Positions 17,273 through 26,876 of a DNA stretch of 64,000 nucleotides are shown here, in pieces. Source of the stretch: Cupriavidus basilensis (GTDB taxonomy: Bacteria > Pseudomonadota > Gammaproteobacteria > Burkholderiales > Burkholderiaceae); assembly GCF_000876015.1 (NCBI RefSeq), contig NZ_BBQM01000015.1, positions 372,001 through 436,000 on the forward strand. The letters run 5' to 3'. Below the pieces are notes generated by a model. The model saw only the letters and a list, made by a program, of their open reading frames with translations, did not search any database and was not told the origin of the DNA. Each line of letters opens with the position of its first letter. Positions within the stretch are counted from its first letter, which is position 1. The position numbers and the translations under genes are program-made.

Positions 17273-17524
17273 CCTAGTGCAGGATTAGCCCAGCCGTGCA
17301 CGTCTAGCAGCGGAAATCCCTCAAACACTCCGTGAACCGCTAGGATCGACCAGATAACATCACGCCACGAAAAGTCTACTAATGACGCAGGTATAGTCAG
17401 ACGTTTCACGATTTTAGCTCTTGGATGTGCCTTGTTTTCGCAACGTGCCGAAGAGCCCAGAAGGGTCGTCACCGCCCTCCATGTCAGTCCCCCCACCAGC
17501 ATCCGCAGCGCCCCCTCCGAAGAC

Positions 17525-17956
17525 CTACCCCCGCCGCCCCCGCACCGACGCCACCCCATGCACGAGCGCCGTCAATGGCCTGGCGCCCAACGTGCGCAGG
17601 AGCGCGGCCTCCGCATCCTGCAGTGCGCTTTCGATGAGTCGATTCACCGCCTTTTCGACAGGACAGCTCGGATTGTCATCTGCCGACCCGATTGCGAAGG
17701 CGGTGGTATGAGCGATGGCGTCATACACATGCCGCGCAGTCACGCGGTTCAGGTCGCAGGCCAACTCCCATCCACCGCCTCGGCCGCCGGTTGATGTGAC
17801 CAGCCCGGCATCGCGCAGCGACGCCATGGTCCGGCGCACGACGACGGCATTGGTGTGCAGCATCTGCGCGATGGTTTCCGATGTGGTGGTGCCGTCGCGA
17901 AGATGCATGTGGATCAGCACGTGCAACAAGCGGGCGAGACGGGTGTCCTGTGCCAT
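17525..17956 (-). CDS. Rrf2-family transcriptional regulator
   Basis: A 143-residue Rrf2 protein with the winged helix-turn-helix at 5-65, including Arg-Arg-Thr-Met-Ala-Ser-Leu-Arg-Asp-Ala-Gly-Leu-Val and a Gly-Gly-Arg-Gly-Gly-Gly-Trp wing. It has only two cysteines (67 and 98), so it lacks the three-Cys cluster site of IscR/NsrR. It resembles YwnA-like members, which may sense redox state through single cysteines. It is divergent from an alpha/beta hydrolase with a perfect inverted repeat between them and probably represses that gene and itself. The 252 bases between hxsC and this gene hold nothing recognisable. Confidence 0.87.
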   Translation of the reverse strand: MAQDTRLARLLHVLIHMHLRDGTTTSETIAQMLHTNAVVVRRTMASLRDAGLVTSTGGRGGGWELACDLNRVTARHVYDAIAHTTAFAIGSADDNPSCPVEKAVNRLIESALQDAEAALLRTLGARPLTALVHGVASVRGRRG

Positions 17957-17966
17957 GAGTGCATTT

Positions 17967-17987
17967 CCGTAACGTTGATAGTTACGG
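17967..17987. promoter_or_regulatory. inverted repeat, probable Rrf2 operator
   Basis: CCGTAAC (17967-17973) and GTTACGG (17981-17987) are perfect 7-base arms with a 7-base spacer. They lie 11 bases before the Rrf2 start and 38 bases before the hydrolase start. The position is ideal for repressing both divergent genes. Binding by the neighbouring Rrf2 protein is inferred. Confidence 0.6.
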
Positions 17988-18024
17988 TATTATACGATCC
18001 GGTACGCTATCGCTCATTCGATCC

Positions 18025-19002
18025 ATGAACCCAGTCCACGAACGCATCCTGGAAGTCAACGGCATTCGCCTGAACGTCACGGAACAGGGGGCCGGGCCTT
18101 TGGTGCTGCTGGTGCATGGTTTCCCCGAGACGTCGCTTGCCTGGCGTCACCAGCGCAGCGCGCTCGCCGCCGCGGGCTTCCGGGCGGTGGCACCGGACCT
18201 GCGGGGTTATGGCCGCAGCGAATGTCCCGCGGACATTGCGGCGTACACCACGTTTGACGTGATCGGCGATCTCGTCGCCCTTCTTGATGTATTGGGCGAG
18301 CGTCAGGCAGTCATCGTCGGCGGCGACTGGGGGGCGACCATTGCCTGGCAGGCTGCCCAGTTGCGACCGGACCGGTTTCGCGCGGTGGTGGCGCTGGGCG
18401 TGCCTCTCATGGGGCGGGCGCCGATGCCGCCCAGCAGGCTGTTCCCGCGGACCGAGGCCGCGATGTTCTACACCCACTACTTCGCGGAGCCGGGCGTCGC
18501 CGAGCGGGAACTGGAGCTTGACGTAGAGACGACGGTGCGCAAGATCTACTTTGCGGCCTCCGGCGATGCCGGACCACGCGACGATCCCGCTACACCCAAC
18601 CCGTTCGGCATGGTGGCGCGCGCCGGCGGCCTGCTGGATGCGCTCCCGGATCCGGCAAGCGTGCCTGCCTGGCTCGACGCCGCCTGCCTGGCCGCGGTCG
18701 TCGATGGTTTCAAGACCAGCGGCTTTCGCGGCGGCCTGAACTACTACCGCAATCTCGACAGGAACTGGGCGCTGCAAGGCGCCTTCGAGGGGATCAAGGT
18801 CGAGGTGCCCGCGTACTATCTGGTGGGCGAGCGCGACACAGGCCGCGCGATACCGGGGATGGACAGCATTGTTGCGGCCATGCCGACCCTGGCGCCCCAC
18901 CTGCGGGGCTGCGAAGTCGTCGCGGGCGCTGGCCACTGGCTGCAGCAGGAGGCTCCGGACGCGGTGAATGCCGCGTTGCTCGGCTTTCTCGGCAGCCTGT
19001 AG
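18025..19002 (+). CDS. alpha/beta hydrolase, epoxide-hydrolase-like
   Basis: A 325-residue cytosolic hydrolase. His-Gly-Phe-Pro-Glu at 31-35 forms the oxyanion region, Gly-Gly-Asp-Trp-Gly at 99-103 carries the probable nucleophile Asp101, and Gly-His-Trp-Leu-Gln-Gln-Glu near the end supplies the catalytic His. An Asp nucleophile with His-Gly-Phe-Pro is typical of epoxide hydrolases and haloalkane dehalogenases. It probably opens an epoxide, substrate unknown. The frame is open from 17959, but ATG 18025 gives the normal N-terminus. It is divergent from the Rrf2 regulator. Confidence 0.87.
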   Translation: MNPVHERILEVNGIRLNVTEQGAGPLVLLVHGFPETSLAWRHQRSALAAAGFRAVAPDLRGYGRSECPADIAAYTTFDVIGDLVALLDVLGERQAVIVGGDWGATIAWQAAQLRPDRFRAVVALGVPLMGRAPMPPSRLFPRTEAAMFYTHYFAEPGVAERELELDVETTVRKIYFAASGDAGPRDDPATPNPFGMVARAGGLLDALPDPASVPAWLDAACLAAVVDGFKTSGFRGGLNYYRNLDRNWALQGAFEGIKVEVPAYYLVGERDTGRAIPGMDSIVAAMPTLAPHLRGCEVVAGAGHWLQQEAPDAVNAALLGFLGSL

Positions 19003-19035
19003 CGCTGTCTGCCCGCTGCCTGCCCGCTGTCTGTC

Positions 19036-19069
19036 TCCGCGAGCGGTTCGTGATTCCGCGAGCGGTTCG
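19036..19069. repeat. 15-base direct repeat before the ABC-F gene
   Basis: TCCGCGAGCGGTTCG occurs at 19036-19050 and again at 19055-19069, a 19-base period. A shorter repeat of CCCGCTGYCTG type lies just before it (about 19008-19033). Both are in the 158-base gap between the hydrolase and the ABC-F gene. They may be slippage products or a tandem regulator site. Confidence 0.45.
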
Positions 19070-19160
19070 CAATCGGCCGTCTGCTCGCGCGCGGCCCGAA
19101 AAGAGACGGCCCCGCGCGTCCGGTCGGCTATCATGCCGATCTTCTCCGAAGTGGCCCCCT

Positions 19161-20840
<1,680 letters not shown>

Positions 20841-20981
20841 AAGGACTGAGCAAACGGCCGCGCCCCTTCGTCAGGCGGTGCATGGCCGGCGCTGGCGAGA
20901 TCGAGGGGCGGCGACGGGGCGAGCGGTGCCGGCCCCGGCTGGCGACGACGGCGCCGCGCGCCCGCTCAAGCACTCACTCAC

Positions 20982-21875
20982 TCACTTTCCGGGATAGTGC
21001 CCGGCCGCGATGTCTTCCAGCAGCGTCGCGTGCGTCGGCTCCCAGCCCAGCAGCGACCGCGTGCGCGCGCTGGAGGCCGGGGCGTCGGCGCCGAAGAACA
21101 TGCCCAGCCAGCCGAAGTGCTGCTGCGCGTGTTCGGCGGGAATCGATGCCACCGGCACGTCCAGGAACTGGCCCAGCGCCGTGGCGATGTCGCGCGTGGC
21201 GACGCCTTCTTCGGCGACGGCGTGCAGCACGCTGCCCGGCGCTGCCTTGTCGATCGCGAGTTGCACGAGCTTGCCGGCATCGAGCCGGTTCACCGCCGGC
21301 CAGCGGTTTTGCCCTTCGCCGATGTAGCCCGAGATGCGTTTTTCGCGGGCGGTGCGCGCCAGCACCGCGACGAATCCGTGGTCGCCGCCCGCGCCGTGCA
21401 CCGTCGGCGCGAAGCGCACGACCATGGAGCGGATGCCGCGCCCGGCCAGGCCGAGCGCGTGGGCCGCGTTGGCGATGCGCGGGTGGACTCCGGCGTCCGG
21501 CATGTCTGTCTCGGTGCCGACGCGGCCCGGGGCCAGCCCCAGCGAGCCCGAGGCGACCAGCAGCGGACCACCCGTGCCTTGCAGCACGTCGGCGAACGCG
21601 TCGATGGCCGCGCGGTCGGTCTGCGCCGCGGCCGCCATCTGCGAGAAGTCGTGGTTGTAGCCGAGGTGCACGACGCCTTCGGCCAGCGCCGCCGCGCCGC
21701 GCAGGCTGGCGAGGTCGTCCAGGCTGCCGCGCACCACCTCGGCACCCAGCCCGGCGATCCTGGCGGCGGACTCGTCGTTGCGGGCGAGGCCGAGGACGTG
21801 ATGCCCCGCGGAGATGAGTTCCTTGACGCTGGCCGAGCCGATCCAGCCCGAGGCGCCGGTGACGAGAATTCGCAT
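20982..21875 (-). CDS. NAD(P)-binding epimerase-like oxidoreductase
   Basis: A 297-residue extended short-chain dehydrogenase. It begins Met-Arg-Ile-Leu-Val-Thr-Gly-Ala-Ser-Gly-Trp-Ile-Gly-Ser, the nucleotide-binding Gly-x-x-Gly-x-x-Gly loop. The sequence fits the NmrA/epimerase-like group acting on unknown small molecules. Start: ATG 21875 with AGGAGCCC just ahead; a longer in-frame start at 21896 would overlap the operator-like repeats and is less likely. It is divergent from a TetR gene, its probable repressor. Confidence 0.85.
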   Translation of the reverse strand: MRILVTGASGWIGSASVKELISAGHHVLGLARNDESAARIAGLGAEVVRGSLDDLASLRGAAALAEGVVHLGYNHDFSQMAAAAQTDRAAIDAFADVLQGTGGPLLVASGSLGLAPGRVGTETDMPDAGVHPRIANAAHALGLAGRGIRSMVVRFAPTVHGAGGDHGFVAVLARTAREKRISGYIGEGQNRWPAVNRLDAGKLVQLAIDKAAPGSVLHAVAEEGVATRDIATALGQFLDVPVASIPAEHAQQHFGWLGMFFGADAPASSARTRSLLGWEPTHATLLEDIAAGHYPGK

Positions 21876-21887
21876 GGTAGGGCTCCT

Positions 21888-21940
21888 TGATGTCATTAAG
21901 TGACATCAGTATAGACTTATGATGTCACTTTGTGTCAACA
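21888..21940. promoter_or_regulatory. clustered TGATGTCA half-sites, probable TetR operator
   Basis: TGATGTCA (21888-21895) and TGACATCA (21901-21908) form perfect 8-base arms with a 5-base spacer. A third half-site TGATGTCA (21920-21927) is followed by the degenerate TGTCAACA. All lie in the 78-base divergent gap between the epimerase-like gene and the TetR gene. This placement fits an operator that represses both; binding is inferred. Confidence 0.65.
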
Positions 21941-21953
21941 CAAGAGAGGGGAC

Positions 21954-22520
21954 ATGGGTCGCTGGGAGCCCGATGCCGAGAGCCGCTTCCGTGCCGCGGC
22001 CATCGAACTGTTCGGTGAGATCGGCTACGAGCAGACGACCGTGGCAGCCATCGCGGAGCGCGCGGGGCTGACCGCGCGCACGTTTTTTCGCTACTTCGCC
22101 GACAAGCGCGAAGTGCTTTTCAATGGCTCCGAGCGTCTTCAGCAGTCGATGGCCGAGGCGCTGGCCCAGGCGCCGGCCGAGGCTTCGGCGCTGGATGCGG
22201 TCGCCGCCGCCTTGACCAAGGCCGGCGATTTCTTCGATGACGAGCGCCGCCCGTTTGCCCGCCTGCGCAGCACGGTGATCGCGGCCAACGCGGACCTGCG
22301 CGAGCGCGAGCTGAGCAAGCTGGCGAGGCTGTCCGCGGCGCTCGCGCAGGCGCTGCGCGAGCGCGGTGTCGGCGAGCCGGACGCGACCCTCGCGGCCGAG
22401 GCGGGCATCGCCGTCTTTCGGATCGCGTTCGCGCAGTGGGTCGGCGAGTCGGAGCGGCGCGGCTATGGCGAGATCGTGAATGCATCGCTGGCGCGGCTGA
22501 GAGCGCTCGTGGCGGGCTGA
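21954..22520 (+). CDS. TetR-family transcriptional regulator
   Basis: A 188-residue TetR repressor. The helix-turn-helix lies in residues 10-55 with Thr-Val-Ala-Ala-Ile-Ala-Glu-Arg-Ala-Gly-Leu and Phe-Phe-Arg-Tyr-Phe-Ala-Asp-Lys-Arg, the family hallmark. The C-terminal helical domain binds an unknown ligand. ATG 21954 has AGAGGGGA just before it; an upstream in-frame start at 21930 lies inside the operator repeats. Divergent from the epimerase-like oxidoreductase, which it probably controls. Confidence 0.9.
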   Translation: MGRWEPDAESRFRAAAIELFGEIGYEQTTVAAIAERAGLTARTFFRYFADKREVLFNGSERLQQSMAEALAQAPAEASALDAVAAALTKAGDFFDDERRPFARLRSTVIAANADLRERELSKLARLSAALAQALRERGVGEPDATLAAEAGIAVFRIAFAQWVGESERRGYGEIVNASLARLRALVAG

Positions 22521-22595
22521 CCGGCCCGCTTGCGAGCCGAGCACCGCGGCGCTCGCCGGTCGGCCAGTTCGCGCGCGTGCGCGGCGCGCGCCCGC

Positions 22596-23582
22596 TTACT
22601 CGATGCGTGCGCCCGATGCCTTCACGATGCCGGACCAGCGCCGGACCTCGGCGTGGATGAAGCGCCCGAAGTCCTCGGGCGAGGCGGGCGCGGCCTGCAG
22701 GCCGGCCGCCGCAAAGCGCGCCTGCAGTGCCGGCGTGGCCAGCGCCCTGGCCAGCGACTGGTTCAGCGCGACGACGATGTCGCGCGGCGTGCCCGCCGGC
22801 GCCAGCATGCCGTGCCAGGTCGCCATCTCGTACCCCGGCACGCCGGACTCCGCCAGCGTGGCCAGCTCGGGCAGCTGCGGCATGCGCTTCAGCGAGGTCA
22901 CGCCGAGCGCGCGCAGGCGGCCGCTTTGCATATGGGGCAGGGCGGTGGGGAAGATCTCGAACATCATGTCGATCTGTCCGCCGAGCAGGTCGGTCATGGC
23001 CGCCGAGCCGCCCTTGTAAGGCACGTGCATCAGGTCGACATTGGCCTTCGATTCGAACAGCTGGCCGCCCAGGTGCTGCGAGGAGCCGTTGCCGGCCGAC
23101 CCGTAGCGCAGCGTGCCGGGCCTGGCGCGCGCCAGCGCGATCAACTCCTGCGCCGTGCGTGCCGGCAACTGCGGATTGACGATCAGGATCAGCGGCGACG
23201 AGGCGATCAGGCCGATCGGCTCGAAGCTTTTCTCGGCATCGTAGGGCAGCTTCGAATACAGCGTGGGATTGATGCCGTGGGTGCTGGTCGAGCCCTGCAG
23301 CAGCGTGTAGCCATCGGGCCGGGCATGCGCGACGAGGCCGCTGCCGATCGTGCCGCCGGCTCCGCCGCGGTTGTCTACCACCACGGGCTGGCCAACTTCG
23401 GCCGCGAGCGCCTGGGCGACCGCGCGGGCCACGAAGTCGGTGGTGGTGCCGGCCGGGTAGGGCGCCACGTAGGTAATCGCGCGGTTCGGATAGCCGGTGG
23501 CGGCCTCGCTCAATCCGGGGCGCAGCAGCGGCACGGCCCAGGGCAGCGTGCCGGCCGTGGCGAGAAAACGTCGTCGATCCAT
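22596..23582 (-). CDS. Bug-family periplasmic binding protein
   Basis: A 328-residue tripartite tricarboxylate transporter receptor (Bug/TctC). The N-terminus has Arg-Arg-Arg-Phe-Leu, a possible Tat signal, then an Ala/Leu-rich stretch. Tyr-Pro-Ala-Gly-Thr-Thr-Thr-Asp and Val-Asp-Asn-Arg-Gly-Gly-Ala-Gly-Gly are the two conserved ligand-loop motifs. No TctA/TctB membrane genes are nearby, so it is an orphan receptor, common in Burkholderiales. It lies 42 bases after the FMN hydroxy-acid oxidase gene in the same direction, suggesting the ligand is a hydroxy-acid. Confidence 0.92.
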   Translation of the reverse strand: MDRRRFLATAGTLPWAVPLLRPGLSEAATGYPNRAITYVAPYPAGTTTDFVARAVAQALAAEVGQPVVVDNRGGAGGTIGSGLVAHARPDGYTLLQGSTSTHGINPTLYSKLPYDAEKSFEPIGLIASSPLILIVNPQLPARTAQELIALARARPGTLRYGSAGNGSSQHLGGQLFESKANVDLMHVPYKGGSAAMTDLLGGQIDMMFEIFPTALPHMQSGRLRALGVTSLKRMPQLPELATLAESGVPGYEMATWHGMLAPAGTPRDIVVALNQSLARALATPALQARFAAAGLQAAPASPEDFGRFIHAEVRRWSGIVKASGARIE

Positions 23583-23624
23583 CTTTGTCTCCGTATGTGT
23601 TTATGTTTTATGTCGTCGCGGAAT

Positions 23625-24857
23625 TCAGCGCGGGGGTACCGGTACCAGCCGGTCTGGTGTCATCTGCGCGAGCGCGTTGATGCCGAGCGCGCCCATCGTG
23701 CGCACCACCTCGTCGTGCAGAATGCGGATCGCGTAGGCCACGCCGTCGTGTCCGCCGAACGCGGTGGCGTAGTTGAACGGCCGGCCCACGAACACGAAGC
23801 GCGCGCCCAGCGCCAGCGCCTTCATCACGTCGGTGCCGCGCCGGATGCCGCCATCGAGCATCACCGGCCGGCCGCCCGCCGCATCGACCATCGCCGGCAG
23901 CGTGCGCAGCGGCGAGACCGCGCTGTCGAGCTGGCGTCCGCCGTGATTGGAGGCGATGATGCCGTCGGCGCCGGCTTCGATCGCGCATCGCACGTCGGCC
24001 GGATCGAGCAGTCCCTTGATCACCAGCGGCCCTTGCCAGCGGGCGCGGATATGGCGGATCACGCTCCAGTCCAGATGCGCGCGTCCGCTGAATTCCCGCT
24101 CCACATTGCGGGACATGATGGGCGCGCCGCGCGTGGCGAACGAGTTCTCGAAATGCGGCATGCCGTGACGGACCAGCGTGCGCGCGAAGGTGCCAAGCAG
24201 CCATCGTGGCCGGGTCAGCCCGTCCCAGGCGAGCCGCGGCGTGGGGCGCAGCGGCGTGGAGAAGCCGGTACGCAGGTTGTTCTCGCGGTTGCCGGGCACC
24301 GCGACGTCCACGGTGACGACCAGCGTCTCGATCTTCGCGCGGGCCACGCGATCGAGCAGCGCATCGGTACGCGCGAGATCGGGCGGCAGGTAGATCTGGA
24401 ACCACGGCCGGTCGCCCGCGGCGGCAATGGTCTCCAGCGGAATCAGCGACGATCCGCTGATGATCATGGGAATGCCGGCGCCGGCGGCGGCGCTGGCCAA
24501 TGCGATATCGCCGCGATACCCGGACAGCGCCACGATGCCCATCGGCGCGATGCCGAACGGCGACGCATAGGTGCGGCCGAACAGCGTGGCCTGTGCCGAA
24601 CGTCCGGCCACGCCCGCCAGAAAGCGCGGCAGCAGGCCATATTCGGCGAATGCCCGCCGGTTGTCGTCGAGCGACAGGCCGTCTTCCACGCCGCCGCTGA
24701 CATAGCCGAAGATCGGGCGCGGCAGGCGCCGCTGCGCGGCCCGCTCGAAATCGTCGAGGGAAAGAATGCCGCGAAAGCGGGTATCGACGCGGCGCCGTTG
24801 CGTATCGGCGGAACTGGACGCCGGCTGCGCGGCGCGCGGCTGGGCGCTCGCGGTCAT
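23625..24857 (-). CDS. FMN-dependent alpha-hydroxy-acid oxidising enzyme
   Basis: A 410-residue member of the lactate/mandelate/glycolate oxidase family. The catalytic base is His305 in Ser-Asn-His-Gly-Gly-Arg-Gln-Leu-Asp (303-311), with Arg308 beside it; Lys281 and the FMN phosphate loop Asp-Gly-Gly-Ile-Arg-Arg-Gly (335-341) are present. It oxidises a 2-hydroxy acid to the 2-oxo acid, passing electrons to quinone or oxygen. A 20-residue Ala/Ser/Gln-rich N-terminal tail is not part of the fold. It is first in an operon with the Bug receptor and is divergent from a LysR gene. The precise substrate is not decided by sequence. Confidence 0.9.
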   Translation of the reverse strand: MTASAQPRAAQPASSSADTQRRRVDTRFRGILSLDDFERAAQRRLPRPIFGYVSGGVEDGLSLDDNRRAFAEYGLLPRFLAGVAGRSAQATLFGRTYASPFGIAPMGIVALSGYRGDIALASAAAGAGIPMIISGSSLIPLETIAAAGDRPWFQIYLPPDLARTDALLDRVARAKIETLVVTVDVAVPGNRENNLRTGFSTPLRPTPRLAWDGLTRPRWLLGTFARTLVRHGMPHFENSFATRGAPIMSRNVEREFSGRAHLDWSVIRHIRARWQGPLVIKGLLDPADVRCAIEAGADGIIASNHGGRQLDSAVSPLRTLPAMVDAAGGRPVMLDGGIRRGTDVMKALALGARFVFVGRPFNYATAFGGHDGVAYAIRILHDEVVRTMGALGINALAQMTPDRLVPVPPR

Positions 24858-24955
24858 GCGGAAACTCCGTGGCTCATCGGGAAATCTTTCTGGGGACAGG
24901 ACATTGGCGCGAGTCTATATGGCGCACCGGGAACCGGCATGAGCCTTGGCTGAAC

Positions 24956-24980
24956 GGGTGTTCGGTATACTTGAACACCC
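24956..24980. promoter_or_regulatory. perfect dyad with T-N11-A core, probable LysR site
   Basis: GGGTGTTC-N9-GAACACCC spans 24956-24980, with perfect 8-base arms. It contains a T-N11-A core (T24962, A24974), the LysR-type box. It lies 20 bases before the LysR start and upstream of the divergent hydroxy-acid operon. Binding by the adjacent LysR is inferred. Confidence 0.6.
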
Positions 24981-24999
24981 CCCGCCCCCCTATATCCAG

Positions 25000-25953
25000 A
25001 TGGAACTGCGCCAGCTTCGCTATTTCGTGCGTGTCGTCGAGTTGAACAGCATGGGACGCGCCGCGATCGAACTCGATCTGGCGACCTCGACGCTGAGCCA
25101 GCAGATCAGCCGGCTGGAGGGTGAGCTGTCCACGCGCCTGCTGCAGCGGCGCTCGACCGGCGTGTTTCCCACCGATGCCGGCCTCGATTTTTTCCGGCAT
25201 GCGCAACTGATCCTGCGCCAGGTCGAGGCGGCAGCCAGCGCGGCACAGCAGGGGCGGCTGTCGGGGCTGGTCAGCATCGGCCTGGCCGGCACCACTGCGG
25301 CGATGCTGGCGCTGCCCTTCGTCACCGCCATGCGCGCGCGCTATCCCGCCGTGCGCCTGCGGATCGTGGAGGGCCTGGCCGGCAATCTCGAAGCGCTGCT
25401 CAACTCGCGCCAGCTCGATCTGGCCATCGTATTCCAGGCCGATGCCGCGCGCCGCTGGACCGTGGTGCCGCTGCTGGACGAGCACCTGTTCCTGCTTGGC
25501 AGCGCCGGTCTTCCGGGCATGCCCGACGCCGACGAAGCCTCGGTGGCGGAACTGGGCGATCTGCCGCTGATTCTCCCGAGCGGCACCCACACGCTGCGCA
25601 ATCTCGTGCTCGACGCGTTTCGCGAAGTTGGCGGCATGCCGAATGTCGTGCTCGAAGTCGATGGCGCCGGCACGCTGATGGATGTGGTGCGGGCTGGCGT
25701 GGGCGCCACGATTCAGCCCGGCTCGCTGCTGGCCCGCGTGGGCATTCCGCATGGCGGCACGTCGGGCGCCGATGGCTTGCGCGCCATTCGCCTGCGCGAC
25801 GACGTGATGCATCGCACCAGCCTGCTGGCCAGCCTGCCCGACGACGAATTGTCGACGGCCGCGCTTGGCGCGCGCGTGGTGCTTGTGGAGGTCGCGCGCG
25901 AACTGGCGCGCAGCGGGCGCTGGCCCGGGGCGAATGGCGAGATCGGGCAATAG
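25000..25953 (+). CDS. LysR-family transcriptional regulator
   Basis: A 317-residue LysR protein. The N-terminal helix-turn-helix runs from Met-Glu-Leu-Arg-Gln-Leu-Arg-Tyr-Phe to about 65, with Ala-Thr-Ser-Thr-Leu-Ser-Gln-Gln-Ile-Ser. The effector domain follows, with Arg-Gln-Leu-Asp-Leu-Ala-Ile-Val-Phe near the middle. ATG 25000 is chosen over an upstream TTG (24946) that would include the operator. Divergent from the FMN oxidase and Bug genes, it probably activates them in response to a hydroxy-acid. Confidence 0.92.
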   Translation: MELRQLRYFVRVVELNSMGRAAIELDLATSTLSQQISRLEGELSTRLLQRRSTGVFPTDAGLDFFRHAQLILRQVEAAASAAQQGRLSGLVSIGLAGTTAAMLALPFVTAMRARYPAVRLRIVEGLAGNLEALLNSRQLDLAIVFQADAARRWTVVPLLDEHLFLLGSAGLPGMPDADEASVAELGDLPLILPSGTHTLRNLVLDAFREVGGMPNVVLEVDGAGTLMDVVRAGVGATIQPGSLLARVGIPHGGTSGADGLRAIRLRDDVMHRTSLLASLPDDELSTAALGARVVLVEVARELARSGRWPGANGEIGQ

Positions 25954-26020
25954 CGGCCTGCTCGGAGCGTTGAACCTCATCCGCGGGGAATCTTCGCTGC
26001 GGGGAATCTGCAGGCAGGCG

Positions 26021-26803
26021 CTAAGGCGCAAACCGATAGGTAATCCCGAGCAGCCATTCCCGCGATGGCACCTTCGCCCGCACGGTGGCCTGATAGCCGA
26101 TGTCCAGATCCAGGCCCGGAAACACCGTATAGATGACGCCGGCCAGCAGTGTCACCGGCCAGGCTCCGCTCGCGGGGTTCGGGTCGGTGACGGCCACGGC
26201 CTCCGCCGTCAGGATCAGGTGCTCGTTGGCTGCCCACATGACTGCCGCGGCCACTCGCTTTTCCCACGTTCTCGCCCCGCTTCCCTCCGGGTTGCGCGCG
26301 AGTCCGACATTGCCGTGAAACGTGAAGGGCGCGGCATCGTAGGTAGCGAGCATCAGCGCGTGCGCGGACACCTTGTCGTGAGGCAGCCCGAGGCCATGCT
26401 GGCTGGTTGGCGCCGTCACGCCCAGCCTCGTCCCGAACGCCCAGGGGGCGCTGCCATGGAAGCGCCATTTCGCGTCGATGTTCGTGTCGCCCAGCCCCCG
26501 GGTTCGCGCGCCATCCGGATCGAACCCGCGTATCCAGGACGGCTGGACGATCAGGTCCAGGGTCGGGGTCAGGCCATATGAGATCTGCGGCTGATACGTG
26601 AACACCGTCGCGCCCTCGGCGCGCAGCCACGACATGCCGTTCTCGAGCTCGATATTGCCCTTGCCCTGGGTGCTCGTGTCCTCGGCCTCCAGCGGGTGCG
26701 CGCCGAATGCCGGGGGCGCGGCCGCCAGCGCCGCAGCCGCTATCCAGGCGGCCGGTTGCCTCCGCTGCGTCGGGCGCGGACTGTCATCTGCTCGTTGCGG
26801 CAT
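26021..26803 (-). CDS. outer-membrane protein of the phenol-degradation MetA-like transporter family
   Basis: A 260-residue exported protein. Residues 1-35 hold a twin-Arg-like basic start and an Ala-rich core ending Pro-Pro-Ala-Phe-Gly-Ala, a signal peptide. The mature part alternates aromatic/polar strands, such as Phe-Thr-Tyr-Gln-Pro-Gln-Ile-Ser-Tyr-Gly-Leu and the closing Leu-Leu-Gly-Ile-Thr-Tyr-Arg-Phe. That fits a beta-barrel of the MetA-pathway/putative outer-membrane transporter group. Start: ATG 26803 gives a proper signal peptide; the frame is open to 26878. Divergent from a PstS-like gene. The cargo is unknown. Confidence 0.65.
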   Translation of the reverse strand: MPQRADDSPRPTQRRQPAAWIAAAALAAAPPAFGAHPLEAEDTSTQGKGNIELENGMSWLRAEGATVFTYQPQISYGLTPTLDLIVQPSWIRGFDPDGARTRGLGDTNIDAKWRFHGSAPWAFGTRLGVTAPTSQHGLGLPHDKVSAHALMLATYDAAPFTFHGNVGLARNPEGSGARTWEKRVAAAVMWAANEHLILTAEAVAVTDPNPASGAWPVTLLAGVIYTVFPGLDLDIGYQATVRAKVPSREWLLGITYRFAP

Positions 26804-26876
26804 TCGATCTATGATCCCATTCCACGCAATCACTGTAGCCATCGCTTGTGACGCTTGCGCGACGCCGGGGGAAGTC

